Assembly (NCBI RefSeq): GCF_019042245.1
Contig: NZ_JAHQCX010000022.1
Coordinates: 24,321-88,320, forward strand
DNA from: Diplocloster modestus
GTDB lineage: Bacteria > Bacillota > Clostridia > Lachnospirales > Lachnospiraceae
Direction of reading: 5' to 3'
Length of the DNA stretch: 64,000 nt
In this document: positions 17,799-26,649 of the stretch, one piece after another
How the letters are laid out: each line of letters opens with the position of its first letter
Numbering within the stretch: position 1 is the first letter of the stretch
The notes under the pieces: generated by a model
Told to the model about the DNA's origin: nothing
The model's database searches: none
What the model saw: the letters and a program-made list of their open reading frames with translations, nothing else
Translations under genes and position numbers: made by a program

Positions 17799-18458
17799 TG
17801 TCCGAAAACCAAATAAGTTAATTTTACTAAGGTCCGGGAAGAGATGAGCCGCCCGGTTCCAAGGCCCCGCCGCGTTCCTCTCTTCCCTGCGTTGGTGAAT
17901 TATGCCATATATCCACTTTTGACCGTAATCAGATAATACTGTGTTCCTGGGATTCGTTCGTAGAGCCTGAGAGTATAGCCAGACTGATCGATGCTTTTGT
18001 GAACAGCCTTAATTTAAAAAAATATGAAGGAAAAGAAATGGCAAAAGAGGGCAGGCCGCCCTATGATCCAAGGGGAATGTATAAGCTGTATATATATGGT
18101 AACCGAAAAGGAATTCGTTCCTCACGAAAACTGGCGGAAAGTTGCAAAGTCAATCTGGAAGTGAAATGGATGATAGGCGGTGTGGAGCCGGACTTTCGTA
18201 CCATAGCCGATTTTCCTGGAAAAAATGCCCCAGAGGATGTGCCTGTCGGAGCATCCGTTTGGAACGATAAAAAGAGCGATGGGAGCCAGCCACTTTCTGT
18301 TAAGAGGATTGCGGAAGGTGGCAGGAGAATTTGCGCTCTTTTGTCTGGGATATAATATAGAAAGAGCGAAAAACCTTCTGGGATTTAAAAAAATGATGGA
18401 ATTGATGGCAGAACATAAGCTTCTTTTCTTAAAGTGCGGGTAAATTTGTTTTCGGACA
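17799..18458 (+). mobile_element. Deleted IS1182-type element with both ends
   Basis: The ends TGTCCGAAAAC (from 17799) and GTTTTCGGACA (to 18458) are exact inverted repeats and bracket transposase remnants. About 660 bp remain, against roughly 1.6-1.9 kb for an intact IS1182-type element, so a large internal deletion has made a non-autonomous derivative. I see no clear target-site duplication. Confidence 0.8.
17912..18443 (+). pseudogene. IS1182-family transposase remnant
   Basis: Two parts of one transposase are recognisable. From about 17912 to 18222 an open frame reads the N-terminal domain (FDRNQIILCSWDSFVE..., then PPYDPRGMYKLYIYG and IRSSRKLAE, ending near TIADF). From 18225 to 18443 a different frame reads the C-terminal end (EHPFGTIKRAMG, FLLRGLRKVAGE, YNIERAKNLLG). 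The DDE catalytic core between them is missing and the frames do not match, so no active transposase can be made. The pieces lie between the two inverted ends of the element. The family call comes from the characteristic N- and C-terminal phrases. Confidence 0.85.
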
Positions 18459-18693
18459 TTGCAGGTCTGAAGGGGGTGTGCTAGAATGAAGTCAGAACTT
18501 ATATATGGAAGCTTAGCCCTTGAACCCGGAGACAGGCAGCGATAAACATTAGATGTATCGTGGTTGGTCCGGGACATTTTATGCAATGAACCTGGATGTT
18601 TTGGAAGACGGGAGTGGTATGCGGGGTTAGGAATGTGTTTGCTTGGTTAACTTGATTTGTACAATGGAACGTAGCTTAAGGGAGGAATATGAA

Positions 18694-19644
18694 GTGAAAG
18701 AAATATGGACCATGGGGGAGACGATCTGTGAGATTATGCGGCCGGAGGTAGATATGCCTCTTGAGCGGACCGGCGAATTCACAGGACCTTTCCCATCCGG
18801 AGCACCGGCTATTTTTGCCGATACTGTGGCTAAGATGGGATATGTCAGCGGAATTATCGGCAGAGTCGGAGCGGATGAATTCGGCGTCTGCATCCGGAAA
18901 CGCCTGGAGGAGGACCGGGTCAATTGCTCCTTGCTGTCGACGGATCCGATCTTGTCAACCGGTGTAGCCTTTGTCTCCTATGATCGGAACGGAGAGCGGA
19001 AGTTTATCTTCCATATGGGTAATTCCGCTGCCGGAAACCTGAGTGTTCCAAAGAAACTGCCGGAGAATGTGGGGCTTTTCCATATTATGGGCTGCAGTCT
19101 GACCTCGTCAAAGAAAATGGCGGAGAGCATACTACAGACCATGAAAGCCCTGTACGAAGCAGGTGCCGTGATCACTTTTGATCCCAATGTGCGGATTGAG
19201 ATCCTGAAAGAAATAGATTTAATGTCCAGCGTCCTGCCCATTCTGGAGTATAGTTCTGTATTCATGCCGGGCCTTCATGAACTTTTAACGATTTTCGAGA
19301 CAGAATCAATGGATCAAGCGATCGACCAAGTTTTCCAATATCCCAATATAAAGGTCCTCGTCCTAAAACAAGGGAAAAAAGGCGCTCAGATCATAACCCG
19401 GGAATCTCATTTTGACATCCCGATCTGCAAAGTCCGCGCCAAAGACCCCACCGGTGCCGGAGACAGCTTCGATGCGGCCTTCCTTTGCGGCTACTTAAGC
19501 GGCCTTCCCCTTGAAACCTGCGCCAGACAGGCATCCGCGGCGGCAGCCCTGAATACAGCCGCCTTCGGCCCCATGGAAGGGATCATCACTCCTGGTCGTG
19601 TATCCGACCTGATCCACCAAAATTACGAAGTGCGATCAATATAA
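18694..19644 (+). CDS. PfkB-family sugar kinase
   Basis: This 316-residue enzyme is a ribokinase/PfkB-type kinase that phosphorylates a sugar or nucleoside with ATP. The N-terminal part has the substrate-binding pattern F.GPFPSGAPAIFADTVAKMG and the C-terminal part has the anion hole and catalytic base in DPTGAGDSFDAAF, with D257 as the base. The start is taken as GTG at 18694 because GGGAGG sits 8 nt upstream; an ATG at 18664 has no ribosome site. It resembles 2-keto-3-deoxygluconate or fructose kinases, but PfkB substrates are hard to predict. It lies alone between the dead insertion element and the pyr operon. Confidence 0.8.
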   Translation: MKEIWTMGETICEIMRPEVDMPLERTGEFTGPFPSGAPAIFADTVAKMGYVSGIIGRVGADEFGVCIRKRLEEDRVNCSLLSTDPILSTGVAFVSYDRNGERKFIFHMGNSAAGNLSVPKKLPENVGLFHIMGCSLTSSKKMAESILQTMKALYEAGAVITFDPNVRIEILKEIDLMSSVLPILEYSSVFMPGLHELLTIFETESMDQAIDQVFQYPNIKVLVLKQGKKGAQIITRESHFDIPICKVRAKDPTGAGDSFDAAFLCGYLSGLPLETCARQASAAAALNTAAFGPMEGIITPGRVSDLIHQNYEVRSI

Positions 19645-19973
19645 GGGATGAATCTCAAATACAAAATGTGATCATTATAAGAAATTATCTCAAATGTAGC
19701 CTTCCCAGTTCTGTAGAACATATGAAAACAGGCCTTTACCAGAGCGGGGATGAGAGGGAAGCGGCGGGGGATGGCGGAGCCGGGCGGAAAAACTCGTGAG
19801 GCAGCATCGCTTGAGGCCGGGCCTTAGAGCGGGTTGTGCAGATGATGGGAGAACCTCTCAGGGACTGGAACACTGTCCGAGCCCCCAACCAAAAATTTCA
19901 GTCCCCCCCGTTGCAGAGGGTAAACACGTATGTTAAAATAAGACAGATAAATAAATTCAGGAAGGAATCCATT
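19645..19973. other. Gap upstream of pyrC
   Basis: This 329-bp gap is GC-rich between 19740 and 19910 and AT-rich at both ends. I see no gene, tRNA or known riboswitch in it. No PyrR-type attenuator (anti-anti-terminator followed by a T-tract terminator) is apparent. A promoter for pyrC is at its right end. Confidence 0.4.
19911..19939 (+). promoter_or_regulatory. Probable promoter of the pyr operon
   Basis: TTGCAG (19911-19916), a 17-bp spacer and TAAAAT (19934-19939), 34 bp before the pyrC start codon. Confidence 0.5.
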
Positions 19974-21266
19974 ATGAAGCTATTGATAAAGCAAGGAAGA
20001 ATTCTGGACCCGGCGACAGGCACCGATGGTATCTATGATATGCTGATAGAAGACGGAAAGATTAAGGAAGTTTCTGAAAACGTCCGGTCAACAGCAGATG
20101 CCACAGTAAATGCGGCGGGTTGTTTTGTGATGCCAGGCTTTATTGACCTGCACGTACATCTGAGGGAACCGGGGCTGACCCATAAGGAAACGATTATGAC
20201 CGGCCAGAGAGCCGCGGCCCGGGGAGGATTTACCACGATCTGCGCGATGCCTAATACGAAACCGGTGATCGATAACCCAGACCGTGCCAGCTTTGTGCAT
20301 AATAAAGCGCGTCATACAGGTAAGGTGCGGGTGTACCAGATCGGAGCTGTGACGCAAGGACAGGCCGGGGAGAAACTGTCCGATATCGAGGGAATGGTCC
20401 GGGCAGGTGTGCCGGCCATCAGTGAGGACGGTAAATCGGTGATGAATGCAGGACTCTATGAGGAGGCTATGAAGATCGCAGCTGCTCTTGGAATTCCGGT
20501 ATTTGCCCATTGCGAGGATATCACCATGGTGAAAGGCGGAGTGATTAACGCGGATAAGAAGGCGAATGAACTGTGCCTGCCGGGAATCACGAATGCGGTG
20601 GAGGACGTGATCGTGGCAAGGGATATTCTGCTGGCCAAGTCCACGGGAGTGAAGCTGCATCTGTGCCATTGCTCTACCAGGGACAGCGTTCAGATGGTTC
20701 GCCAGGCGAAGGAAGCTGGTATTCCCGTAACCGCAGAGGTGTGCCCCCATCACTTTACTCTTACGTCCGGGGATATTCCGGGCTATGACTCGAATTATAA
20801 AATGAATCCTCCGCTTCGATCGCGGGAGGATGTGGATGCTTTGATCGAGGGACTGGCGGATGGCACGCTGGATGTGATCGCTACAGACCACGCGCCCCAT
20901 GCGGAAAATGAAAAATCCAAGTCCATGCTAAAAGCACCGTTTGGTATCGTAGGGCTTGAGACTGCTGCTGCTTTAACTTATTCGGAATTGGTGGACAAGG
21001 GGTTTTTGACGCCGCTTCAGATGGCTGAGAAGATGAGTTATCAGCCGGCACGGGTTCTGAATATAGAGAGGGGAACACTGGCAGAAGGCAGCACGGCGGA
21101 CCTGGTGATTTTTGACCCGGAAGCGGAGTATACCATTGACGCGGAACGGTTTGAGTCAAAAGGAAAGAATACGCCGTTCCATGGCAGAAAAGTAAAGGGC
21201 AGGGTGGTTTATACGGTTATAGAAGGGGAAATCGTCTATTCCCTGGAGGATGAGGTTTCCATTTAA
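19974..21266 (+). CDS. pyrC: Dihydroorotase
   Basis: This 430-residue amidohydrolase cyclises carbamoyl-aspartate to dihydroorotate, the third step of pyrimidine synthesis. Metal ligands are visible as H60-V-H62 in DLHVHLREPG, further histidines in AHCEDI and HLCHCSTR, and the late aspartate in ATDHAPH. Length and the DLHVHLREPG motif place it in the class I long dihydroorotases. The start is the ATG at 19974, behind AGGAAGG; an in-frame upstream reading to 19836 lacks family similarity. It heads the pyrC-F-K-D-E cluster. The aspartate transcarbamoylase genes (pyrB, pyrI) and the carbamoyl phosphate synthase genes are not in the window. Confidence 0.95.
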   Translation: MKLLIKQGRILDPATGTDGIYDMLIEDGKIKEVSENVRSTADATVNAAGCFVMPGFIDLHVHLREPGLTHKETIMTGQRAAARGGFTTICAMPNTKPVIDNPDRASFVHNKARHTGKVRVYQIGAVTQGQAGEKLSDIEGMVRAGVPAISEDGKSVMNAGLYEEAMKIAAALGIPVFAHCEDITMVKGGVINADKKANELCLPGITNAVEDVIVARDILLAKSTGVKLHLCHCSTRDSVQMVRQAKEAGIPVTAEVCPHHFTLTSGDIPGYDSNYKMNPPLRSREDVDALIEGLADGTLDVIATDHAPHAENEKSKSMLKAPFGIVGLETAAALTYSELVDKGFLTPLQMAEKMSYQPARVLNIERGTLAEGSTADLVIFDPEAEYTIDAERFESKGKNTPFHGRKVKGRVVYTVIEGEIVYSLEDEVSI

Positions 21267-21393
21267 AACTCATCCGGACAGACGGGTACCGCAGGCGGAA
21301 CAAAAATCGCACGAATGGAGGAACGGTTGAACGAAGAGCTGTTCACCTATACCTGAATATAAGACGCAGTAAATGCGTCACTGGAGGTAAATA

Positions 21394-22326
21394 ATGATAG
21401 ATAAATTGGTAGCGAAAATACAAAAAACAAATGCCCCTATTGTAGTGGGACTGGATCCCATGCTGGCCTATGTTCCGGAACAAATAAAAGAGGCGGCGTA
21501 TCGGGAGCACGGAGAAACGTTAAAAGGAGCAGCCGAAGCGATCTGGGAGTTTAACCGCAGAATCGTGGACGCGGTGGCGGATCTGGTTCCTGCCGTGAAA
21601 CCTCAGATCGCCATGTATGAGCAGTTCGGGATCGAGGGCCTGATGGCTTTCCAGAAGACCGTTTCCTACTGTAAATCCAAGGACCTGGTAGTGATCGGGG
21701 ATGTGAAGCGCGGGGACATTGGTTCCACTTCGGCTGCCTACGCGGCAGGGCACTTAGGTCATGTGGAAGTGGGCGGTAACGTGTATGCCCCGTTTGACGA
21801 AGATTTTATTACGGTGAATCCTTATCTGGGGACGGATGGAATCAAACCGTTTACCGATATCTGTAAAAAAGAGGATAAAGGTTTATTTATTCTGGTGAAG
21901 ACCTCGAATCCTTCCAGCGGAGAATTCCAGGACCGTCTGGTGGATGGCAGGCCGCTGTATGAACTGGTAGCCGATATGGTGAACCAGTGGGGCGCGGATC
22001 TGACCGGCAGCTGCGGCTACAGCGCCGTGGGAGCTGTGGTGGGCGCCACCTATCCCGAGATTGGAAAGGTGTTGCGCAAGGTGATGCCCAAGTCCTATAT
22101 CCTGGTACCTGGTTATGGTGCCCAGGGAGGAAAAGGCGCGGATCTGGTGCACTATTTTAATGAGGACGGGCTGGGTGCCATCGTCAATTCTTCCCGGGGG
22201 ATTATTGCGGCTTACAAGCAGGAGGCGTACGCTTCTTTTGGCGCGGAGCATTTTGAAGAGGCGTCCAGACAGGCGGTGCTCGATATGACCGCCGATATTG
22301 ACGGTGCCCTTAAGTCTGCGAAATAA
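21394..22326 (+). CDS. pyrF: Orotidine 5'-phosphate decarboxylase (long type)
   Basis: This 310-residue enzyme decarboxylates OMP to UMP, the last step of pyrimidine synthesis. The catalytic lysine is K105 in GDVKRGDIG. The length fits the longer 'group 2' PyrF found in Clostridia and actinobacteria, not the ~230-residue form. VVGLDPM near the N-terminus and the C-terminal LVPGYGAQGGKGAD, the phosphate-binding region, agree. GGAGG lies 8 nt before the ATG. The 127-bp gap from pyrC contains no obvious terminator, so the genes are probably one transcript. pyrK starts 43 bp downstream of its stop. Confidence 0.95.
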   Translation: MIDKLVAKIQKTNAPIVVGLDPMLAYVPEQIKEAAYREHGETLKGAAEAIWEFNRRIVDAVADLVPAVKPQIAMYEQFGIEGLMAFQKTVSYCKSKDLVVIGDVKRGDIGSTSAAYAAGHLGHVEVGGNVYAPFDEDFITVNPYLGTDGIKPFTDICKKEDKGLFILVKTSNPSSGEFQDRLVDGRPLYELVADMVNQWGADLTGSCGYSAVGAVVGATYPEIGKVLRKVMPKSYILVPGYGAQGGKGADLVHYFNEDGLGAIVNSSRGIIAAYKQEAYASFGAEHFEEASRQAVLDMTADIDGALKSAK

Positions 22327-22369
22327 GTACAAAAGGCTGGCCGTAACGATTGCGGCACTGGAGGAAGAC

Positions 22370-23131
22370 ATGAACGAAAAAAGGGAAGCCCTGGTGCTAA
22401 GCCAGGGAGAGATAGCGAAGGACATTTTTGATCTGTGGATCAAGCAGCCGGAGATTGCCGGGGCAGCCAGGCCGGGACAGTTTGTGATGATTTACTGTGA
22501 GGATAACAGCAGGCTGCTGCCGCGGCCCATTAGTATCTGTGAGGTGAACACGGCGAAAGGCCATCTGAGGCTGGTGTACCGGATCGCCGGGGAAGGGACG
22601 AAGGAGTTTTCCAAACTGGTATCCGCAGACCGGATTCAGGTGATGGGGCCTTTGGGAAACGGATTTCCGCTGAGCGCCAAAAAAGCGATCCTGGTGGGCG
22701 GCGGAATTGGTATTCCGCCGATGTTAGAACTGGCCAGACAGCTGGAAGGAGAGAAGCAGATCGTACTGGGATACCGGGATGAGCTGTTCCTTGACAAGGA
22801 TCTGGAAAAGTTCGGGCAGGTATGTATTGCCACGGAGGACGGCAGCACCGGCACCAGGGGGACTGTCATAGACGCGATTAAGGAACATCATCTGGACGCG
22901 GAAGTGATCTACGCCTGCGGACCCACACCCATGTTAAAAGCGCTGCAGAAATATGCCATTGTCCACAATATAGAGTGCTATTTGTCCATGGAAGAGCGGA
23001 TGGCCTGCGGGATCGGAGCCTGCCTGGCCTGTGTATGCAAGTCTGTGGGCAAGGATGAACATACCAATGTGCACAATAAGCGGGTATGTAAGGACGGCCC
23101 GGTATTTGAGGCGAGGGAGGTAGAGCTGTAA
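22370..23131 (+). CDS. pyrK: Dihydroorotate dehydrogenase B electron-transfer subunit
   Basis: This 253-residue iron-sulfur flavoprotein passes electrons from PyrDB to NAD+. The FAD-binding RPISI motif, the NAD(H)-binding GGGIGIPPM motif and a 2Fe-2S ligand set, C213-x4-C218-x2-C221-x18-C240, are all present. The ATG at 22370 was chosen because GGAGGA lies just upstream. A frame-compatible upstream codon inside pyrF is unlikely. The stop codon overlaps the pyrD start (TAATG), consistent with translational coupling and a 1:1 complex. The NAD-linked enzyme fits an anaerobe, since it needs no quinone. Confidence 0.95.
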   Translation: MNEKREALVLSQGEIAKDIFDLWIKQPEIAGAARPGQFVMIYCEDNSRLLPRPISICEVNTAKGHLRLVYRIAGEGTKEFSKLVSADRIQVMGPLGNGFPLSAKKAILVGGGIGIPPMLELARQLEGEKQIVLGYRDELFLDKDLEKFGQVCIATEDGSTGTRGTVIDAIKEHHLDAEVIYACGPTPMLKALQKYAIVHNIECYLSMEERMACGIGACLACVCKSVGKDEHTNVHNKRVCKDGPVFEAREVEL

Positions 23132-24033
23132 TGAATCTGAGTGTAAATATTGCCGGAGTCGAACTGAAGAATCCGGTTATGCCTGCCTCCGGTACCTTCG
23201 GGTCCGGACTGGAATACAGTGATTTTGTTCATTTGGGCGAGCTGGGCGCTGTGGTCACCAAAGGGGTCTCCAATGTGCCATGGATCGGCAATGACACCCC
23301 GAGAATCGCGGAGACAAAAAGCGGAATGCTCAATGCGGTGGGGCTGCAGAATCCCGGAGTGGACCTGTTCCTGGAGCGGGATATTCCCTACCTGAAAAAA
23401 TATGATACAAAGATCGTCGTAAATGTCTGCGGGAAGACAACGGAAGAATACTGTGAAGTGGTGGAGCGGCTTTCCGACGCACCGGTGGACCTGCTGGAGA
23501 TCAATATATCATGTCCGAATGTGAAGGCAGGGGGGATTGCTTTTGGCCAGGACCCAGAGTGCGCGATGGCGATTACGCAGGAAGTGAAAAAGTATGCGAA
23601 ACAGCCCATCATCATGAAGTTAAGCCCGAATGTGACGGATATCACGGAGATGGCGAAAGCCGTGGAAGCGGGCGGCGCAGACGCGGTTTCCCTGATCAAT
23701 ACGCTGACCGGTATGAAGATTGATGTACACAGACAGAAATTCGTATTGGCCAACCGGACTGGCGGGCTTTCGGGGCCGGCCATCAAGCCCGTCGCTGTTC
23801 GTATGGTATATCAGGTGTTCCAGGCTGTGGATGTGCCCATTATCGGCATGGGCGGTATCGCATCCGCGGAGGACGCCCTGGAATTTATCCTGGCAGGGGC
23901 CACGGCGGTAGCTGTGGGGACTGCTAATTTCCACAATCCGGCCGTCATGCCTGAGATTATCCAGGGTTTGGTAAATTATATGAAAAAATATAATATTTCG
24001 GATATCCAGGATCTGATCGGTGTGGTAGAATGA
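23131..24033 (+). CDS. pyrD: Dihydroorotate dehydrogenase B catalytic subunit (class 1B)
   Basis: This 300-residue FMN enzyme oxidises dihydroorotate to orotate and hands electrons to PyrK. It has the class 1 active-site cysteine C128 in EINISCPN, in place of the serine of membrane-bound class 2 enzymes. The N-terminal NPVMPASGTFG and the C-terminal GMGGIASAEDALEFI (FMN phosphate site) fit the family. It overlaps pyrK by one base. The next gene pyrE is 108 bp further on; the gap holds two small GC-rich hairpins (near 24060-24100) but no T-tract. Confidence 0.95.
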   Translation: MNLSVNIAGVELKNPVMPASGTFGSGLEYSDFVHLGELGAVVTKGVSNVPWIGNDTPRIAETKSGMLNAVGLQNPGVDLFLERDIPYLKKYDTKIVVNVCGKTTEEYCEVVERLSDAPVDLLEINISCPNVKAGGIAFGQDPECAMAITQEVKKYAKQPIIMKLSPNVTDITEMAKAVEAGGADAVSLINTLTGMKIDVHRQKFVLANRTGGLSGPAIKPVAVRMVYQVFQAVDVPIIGMGGIASAEDALEFILAGATAVAVGTANFHNPAVMPEIIQGLVNYMKKYNISDIQDLIGVVE

Positions 24034-24141
24034 GTATTGAATTTTAGGAAGATACCGCTTACGCGGCCCGCCGCAGGCGGAGAGCTTCGCAAGCGAAACT
24101 CTATTTCAAAGATCGGAATCAAGTAATAGGAGGATAAAAAA

Positions 24142-24819
24142 GTGGAACAATATAAGCAGGAATTTATAGAATTTATGGTGGATTGCGGCGTGTTGAAGTT
24201 CGGGGATTTTGTAACCAAGAGCGGTAGAAAAACGCCATTTTTTGTGAATACCGGATTCTACCGGACAGGTTCACAGCTGCGTAAGCTGGGGGAATATTAT
24301 GCGAAAGCGATTCAGAGCAGCTATGGCGTGGAGTTTGACGTACTGTTCGGGCCGGCTTACAAGGGAATCCCCCTGTCAGTGGCTGCGACGATGGCGCTTT
24401 CCGAGTTCTACGGTGCGGACATCCGTTATTGTTCCAACCGCAAAGAGGTGAAGGACCACGGAGATACCGGTATTCTGCTGGGAAGCCCCTTGCAGGATCA
24501 GGATAAAGTGGTGATTATTGAGGATGTGACCACGGCCGGCACTTCGATCCAGGAGACCCTGCCGATTATTAAGGCACAGGGCGATGTGCAGGTGGTCGGG
24601 ATGGTCGTATCTGTAGACCGCATGGAGCGCGGACAGGGAACCAAGAGCGCTCTGGCTGAGATCCAGGAAACCTATGGTTTCCCCGCTGCGGCGATCGTTA
24701 CCATGGCGGAAGTGATCGAACATCTGTATAACCGGCCGTACAAGGGAAAAGTCATTATAGATGACACATTAAAGTCAGCCATTGATGCATACTATGTACA
24801 ATATGGAACACAGGCGTAA
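24142..24819 (+). CDS. pyrE: Orotate phosphoribosyltransferase
   Basis: This 225-residue enzyme joins orotate to PRPP to give OMP. The PRPP-binding motif is VVIIEDVTTAGTS. The N-terminal part with GRKTPFFVNTG and the flexible loop RKEVKDHGDTG are typical. The start is a GTG at 24142 preceded by AGGAGG. It is the last biosynthetic gene of the pyr cluster and is followed by a small membrane-protein gene. Confidence 0.94.
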   Translation: MEQYKQEFIEFMVDCGVLKFGDFVTKSGRKTPFFVNTGFYRTGSQLRKLGEYYAKAIQSSYGVEFDVLFGPAYKGIPLSVAATMALSEFYGADIRYCSNRKEVKDHGDTGILLGSPLQDQDKVVIIEDVTTAGTSIQETLPIIKAQGDVQVVGMVVSVDRMERGQGTKSALAEIQETYGFPAAAIVTMAEVIEHLYNRPYKGKVIIDDTLKSAIDAYYVQYGTQA

Positions 24820-24879
24820 GTCATCTTCAAAGCAGCATTTCACTAAGATGATAAAGAAGATCATACAGGAGGAATCAGC

Positions 24880-25032
24880 ATGAGCGAAAGAGTGTATAAG
24901 ACAATGTGTAGAGCTGGAGCCAGCAGCCTGGTTCTGGGAATTATATTGATGGTCACCGGCATCACGGCCGGAATTATGATGGTTGTCAATGGGGCAAGAC
25001 TGTTAAAAAGGAAATCGGATATCATTATTTAG
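24880..25032 (+). CDS. Small membrane protein, 50 residues
   Basis: A short reading frame begins with ATG at 24880, behind CAGGAGGA at ideal distance, and ends with TAG at 25030-25032. It encodes 50 residues: a short N-terminal part with one cysteine (MSERVYKTMCRAG), one long hydrophobic stretch (about residues 15-41) and a basic tail (RLLKRKS). This is the pattern of a single-span small membrane protein with a cytoplasmic C-terminus. It lies 60 bp after pyrE and could be co-transcribed; a stem-loop follows. I do not recognise a family. The ribosome site and the hydrophobic layout make it credible as a real gene. Confidence 0.65.
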   Translation: MSERVYKTMCRAGASSLVLGIILMVTGITAGIMMVVNGARLLKRKSDIII

Positions 25033-25043
25033 CATAACCGAAT

Positions 25044-25104
25044 GACGGCCGGGAGAATATCTAAGAGCGCTTAGTGGACGCTTTTCATATTCCCGGCCGC
25101 CGTC
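25044..25104 (+). terminator. Large stem-loop ending the pyr unit
   Basis: GACGGCCGGGA...AATAT (25044-25060) pairs, with a 3-nt bulge, with ATATTCCCGG...GCCGTC (25087-25104); a second hairpin CTAAG-AGCG-CTTAG lies in the loop. There is no strong T-tract, so terminator function is likely but not certain. Confidence 0.55.
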
Positions 25105-25153
25105 TGATTTCCAGCCATTTAAGAGAGAATGGCAGGGTTTCCGGAACAGGAGA

Positions 25154-25630
25154 TTGGGGTATGTTGGAGTGAAAAAAAGTACTGCGAAAATAATCAGGAC
25201 GGCAGGGTTGCTGCTGTTTATTTTATATATCATCGGCCTGGTGTATTTTATGTTCTTTTCCGAAGAATACGGCCGGATGCCGGGGGAACGGACATACAGC
25301 TATAATCTGGTTCTGTTCCAGGAAATCAATAGATTTATCAAATACCGGGATATCCTCGGACCAATGGCAGTGCTAACAAATCTGGTGGGGAATGTTGTGG
25401 GTTTTATGCCTTTTGGATTTATTTTACCGATCATTCACCGGGGCAGCAGGCAGTTCCTGTGGATTACCCTGCTGACTTTCCAGATGAGCCTGTTTATCGA
25501 AGTGACCCAGCTGATTTTCAAGGTGGGCAGCTTTGATGTGGATGATCTTCTGCTTAACACCATAGGCGGTATGCTGGGATATCTGGTATTCTGGATCTGC
25601 AATAAGATAAGGAGAAAGTATATTGGCTAA
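25154..25630 (+). CDS. VanZ-like membrane protein
   Basis: This protein of about 158 residues has four hydrophobic helices and the VanZ signature LTNLVGNVVGFMPFGF and FDVDDLLLNTIGGMLGY. VanZ in enterococci gives low-level teicoplanin resistance, but most chromosomal VanZ-like proteins have no known function. The start is uncertain: TTG at 25154, or GTG at 25169 (giving MKKSTAKII). AGGAG lies at 25149-25153, which is too close for the first and rather far for the second. The next gene overlaps its end by 8 bp, so they form one unit. Confidence 0.75.
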   Translation: MGYVGVKKSTAKIIRTAGLLLFILYIIGLVYFMFFSEEYGRMPGERTYSYNLVLFQEINRFIKYRDILGPMAVLTNLVGNVVGFMPFGFILPIIHRGSRQFLWITLLTFQMSLFIEVTQLIFKVGSFDVDDLLLNTIGGMLGYLVFWICNKIRRKYIG

Positions 25631-25937
25631 AAAAAGAGGATATAAGTTTACAAATAAGCGGCACTCCGGAAAAGGGATCTTTTCTACGGTAGTAGCCGCG
25701 TTGTCGATTGTATTGTTTGGTTTCATGATCTATCTCTCCTACTTAAGCAAGGGGAGCGGCGAGCTGTATATCGGCTCTGTGGGTGTAGTGGCCATCATTA
25801 TGGCTGCCGTCGGGCTGGTGTATGGACTGAGAGGTTTCCAGGAAAAAGAACGGTATAAGCTGTTCCCGACGCTGGGGTCGTTACTGTCGGTGCTGATACT
25901 GGCTGTGTGGATTGGGATTTATCTGATCGGTTTCTAG
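25623..25937 (+). CDS. DUF6142-like three-helix membrane protein
   Basis: This 104-residue protein has a basic N-terminus (MAKKRGYKFTNKRHSGKGI) and three membrane helices (about 20-40, 47-68 and 80-103). The layout matches a family of short membrane proteins annotated DUF6142 in Lachnospiraceae; I rely on general resemblance for this name. It begins with TTG at 25623 behind AAGGAGA and overlaps the VanZ-like gene by 8 bp, so expression is probably coupled. Its function is unknown. Confidence 0.6.
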   Translation: MAKKRGYKFTNKRHSGKGIFSTVVAALSIVLFGFMIYLSYLSKGSGELYIGSVGVVAIIMAAVGLVYGLRGFQEKERYKLFPTLGSLLSVLILAVWIGIYLIGF

Positions 25938-26064
25938 GGCGTGCGGCTGGCGGGAATGAATTTTCCATGGCCGGAGGGTATTTTCAATAGCGGGAATGAA
26001 TGTTCGAGCACGCTCCGGGGCAGGGAACTGGAATAGAGAAATAGAAAAAGAATGGGGGATTTTC

Positions 26065-26649
26065 ATGGAACGTTTAGACAAGCAAATGGAATTTATCCTG
26101 GAAGCGGATAAGGAAAAAAATATCATGCGGCAGACTTATATTGCTGATGGCAGCAGAAAGGAAAACGATGCGGAGCATTCCTGGCATCTGGCCCTTATGT
26201 GTTACCTGCTGGCGGAGCACGCCAACGAGCCCATCGACGTGGCGAGAACAATGGCGATGGTTCTGATGCATGATATCATTGAGATCGACGCGGGGGATAC
26301 CTATGCCTACGACAGCGCGGGGAACGACACCAAAAGAGAGCGGGAACTGAAGGCGGCGGAGCGGATCTTTCATCTGCTGCCGGAGGATCAGGCGGCGGAC
26401 GTCAGAGGGCTTTGGGATGAATTTGAGGAAGGGAAGACTCCGGAGGCCAGGTTTGCCAACACGCTGGACAAAGTGCAGCCGCTTCTTCTGAATGATCGTT
26501 CCGGCGGAGAGTCCTGGAGGGAACACGGCGTGAGCCAGGAACAGGTGATCCGGCGCAATGCCCGCACGCCGGAGGGATCGCAGAAACTCTGGGAATATTG
26601 CCTGCCTCTGATTGCGAAGAATGTGAAAGAAGGGAATTTGAAGCCATGA
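26065..26649 (+). CDS. HD-domain phosphohydrolase (YfbR-like)
   Basis: This 194-residue protein is a metal-dependent HD-domain hydrolase. The metal ligands are H38 in DAEHSWHLAL, H69-D70 in LMHDIIEIDAGD, and the late aspartate in FANTLDKVQPL. This spacing matches the HD_3 group, which includes the 5'-nucleotidase YfbR. A nucleotide monophosphate or related compound is the probable substrate. The ATG at 26065 was preferred because the family N-terminus begins near MERLDKQMEFI. The stop overlaps the start of the next gene (ATGATG), suggesting coupled translation with the aminopeptidase-like protein. Confidence 0.8.
   Translation: MERLDKQMEFILEADKEKNIMRQTYIADGSRKENDAEHSWHLALMCYLLAEHANEPIDVARTMAMVLMHDIIEIDAGDTYAYDSAGNDTKRERELKAAERIFHLLPEDQAADVRGLWDEFEEGKTPEARFANTLDKVQPLLLNDRSGGESWREHGVSQEQVIRRNARTPEGSQKLWEYCLPLIAKNVKEGNLKP

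Noticed and set aside
19645..19973. PyrR attenuator or riboswitch before the pyr operon
   Set aside because: I could not find the required hairpin with T-tract or a PyrR-type loop; only an ordinary promoter is visible.
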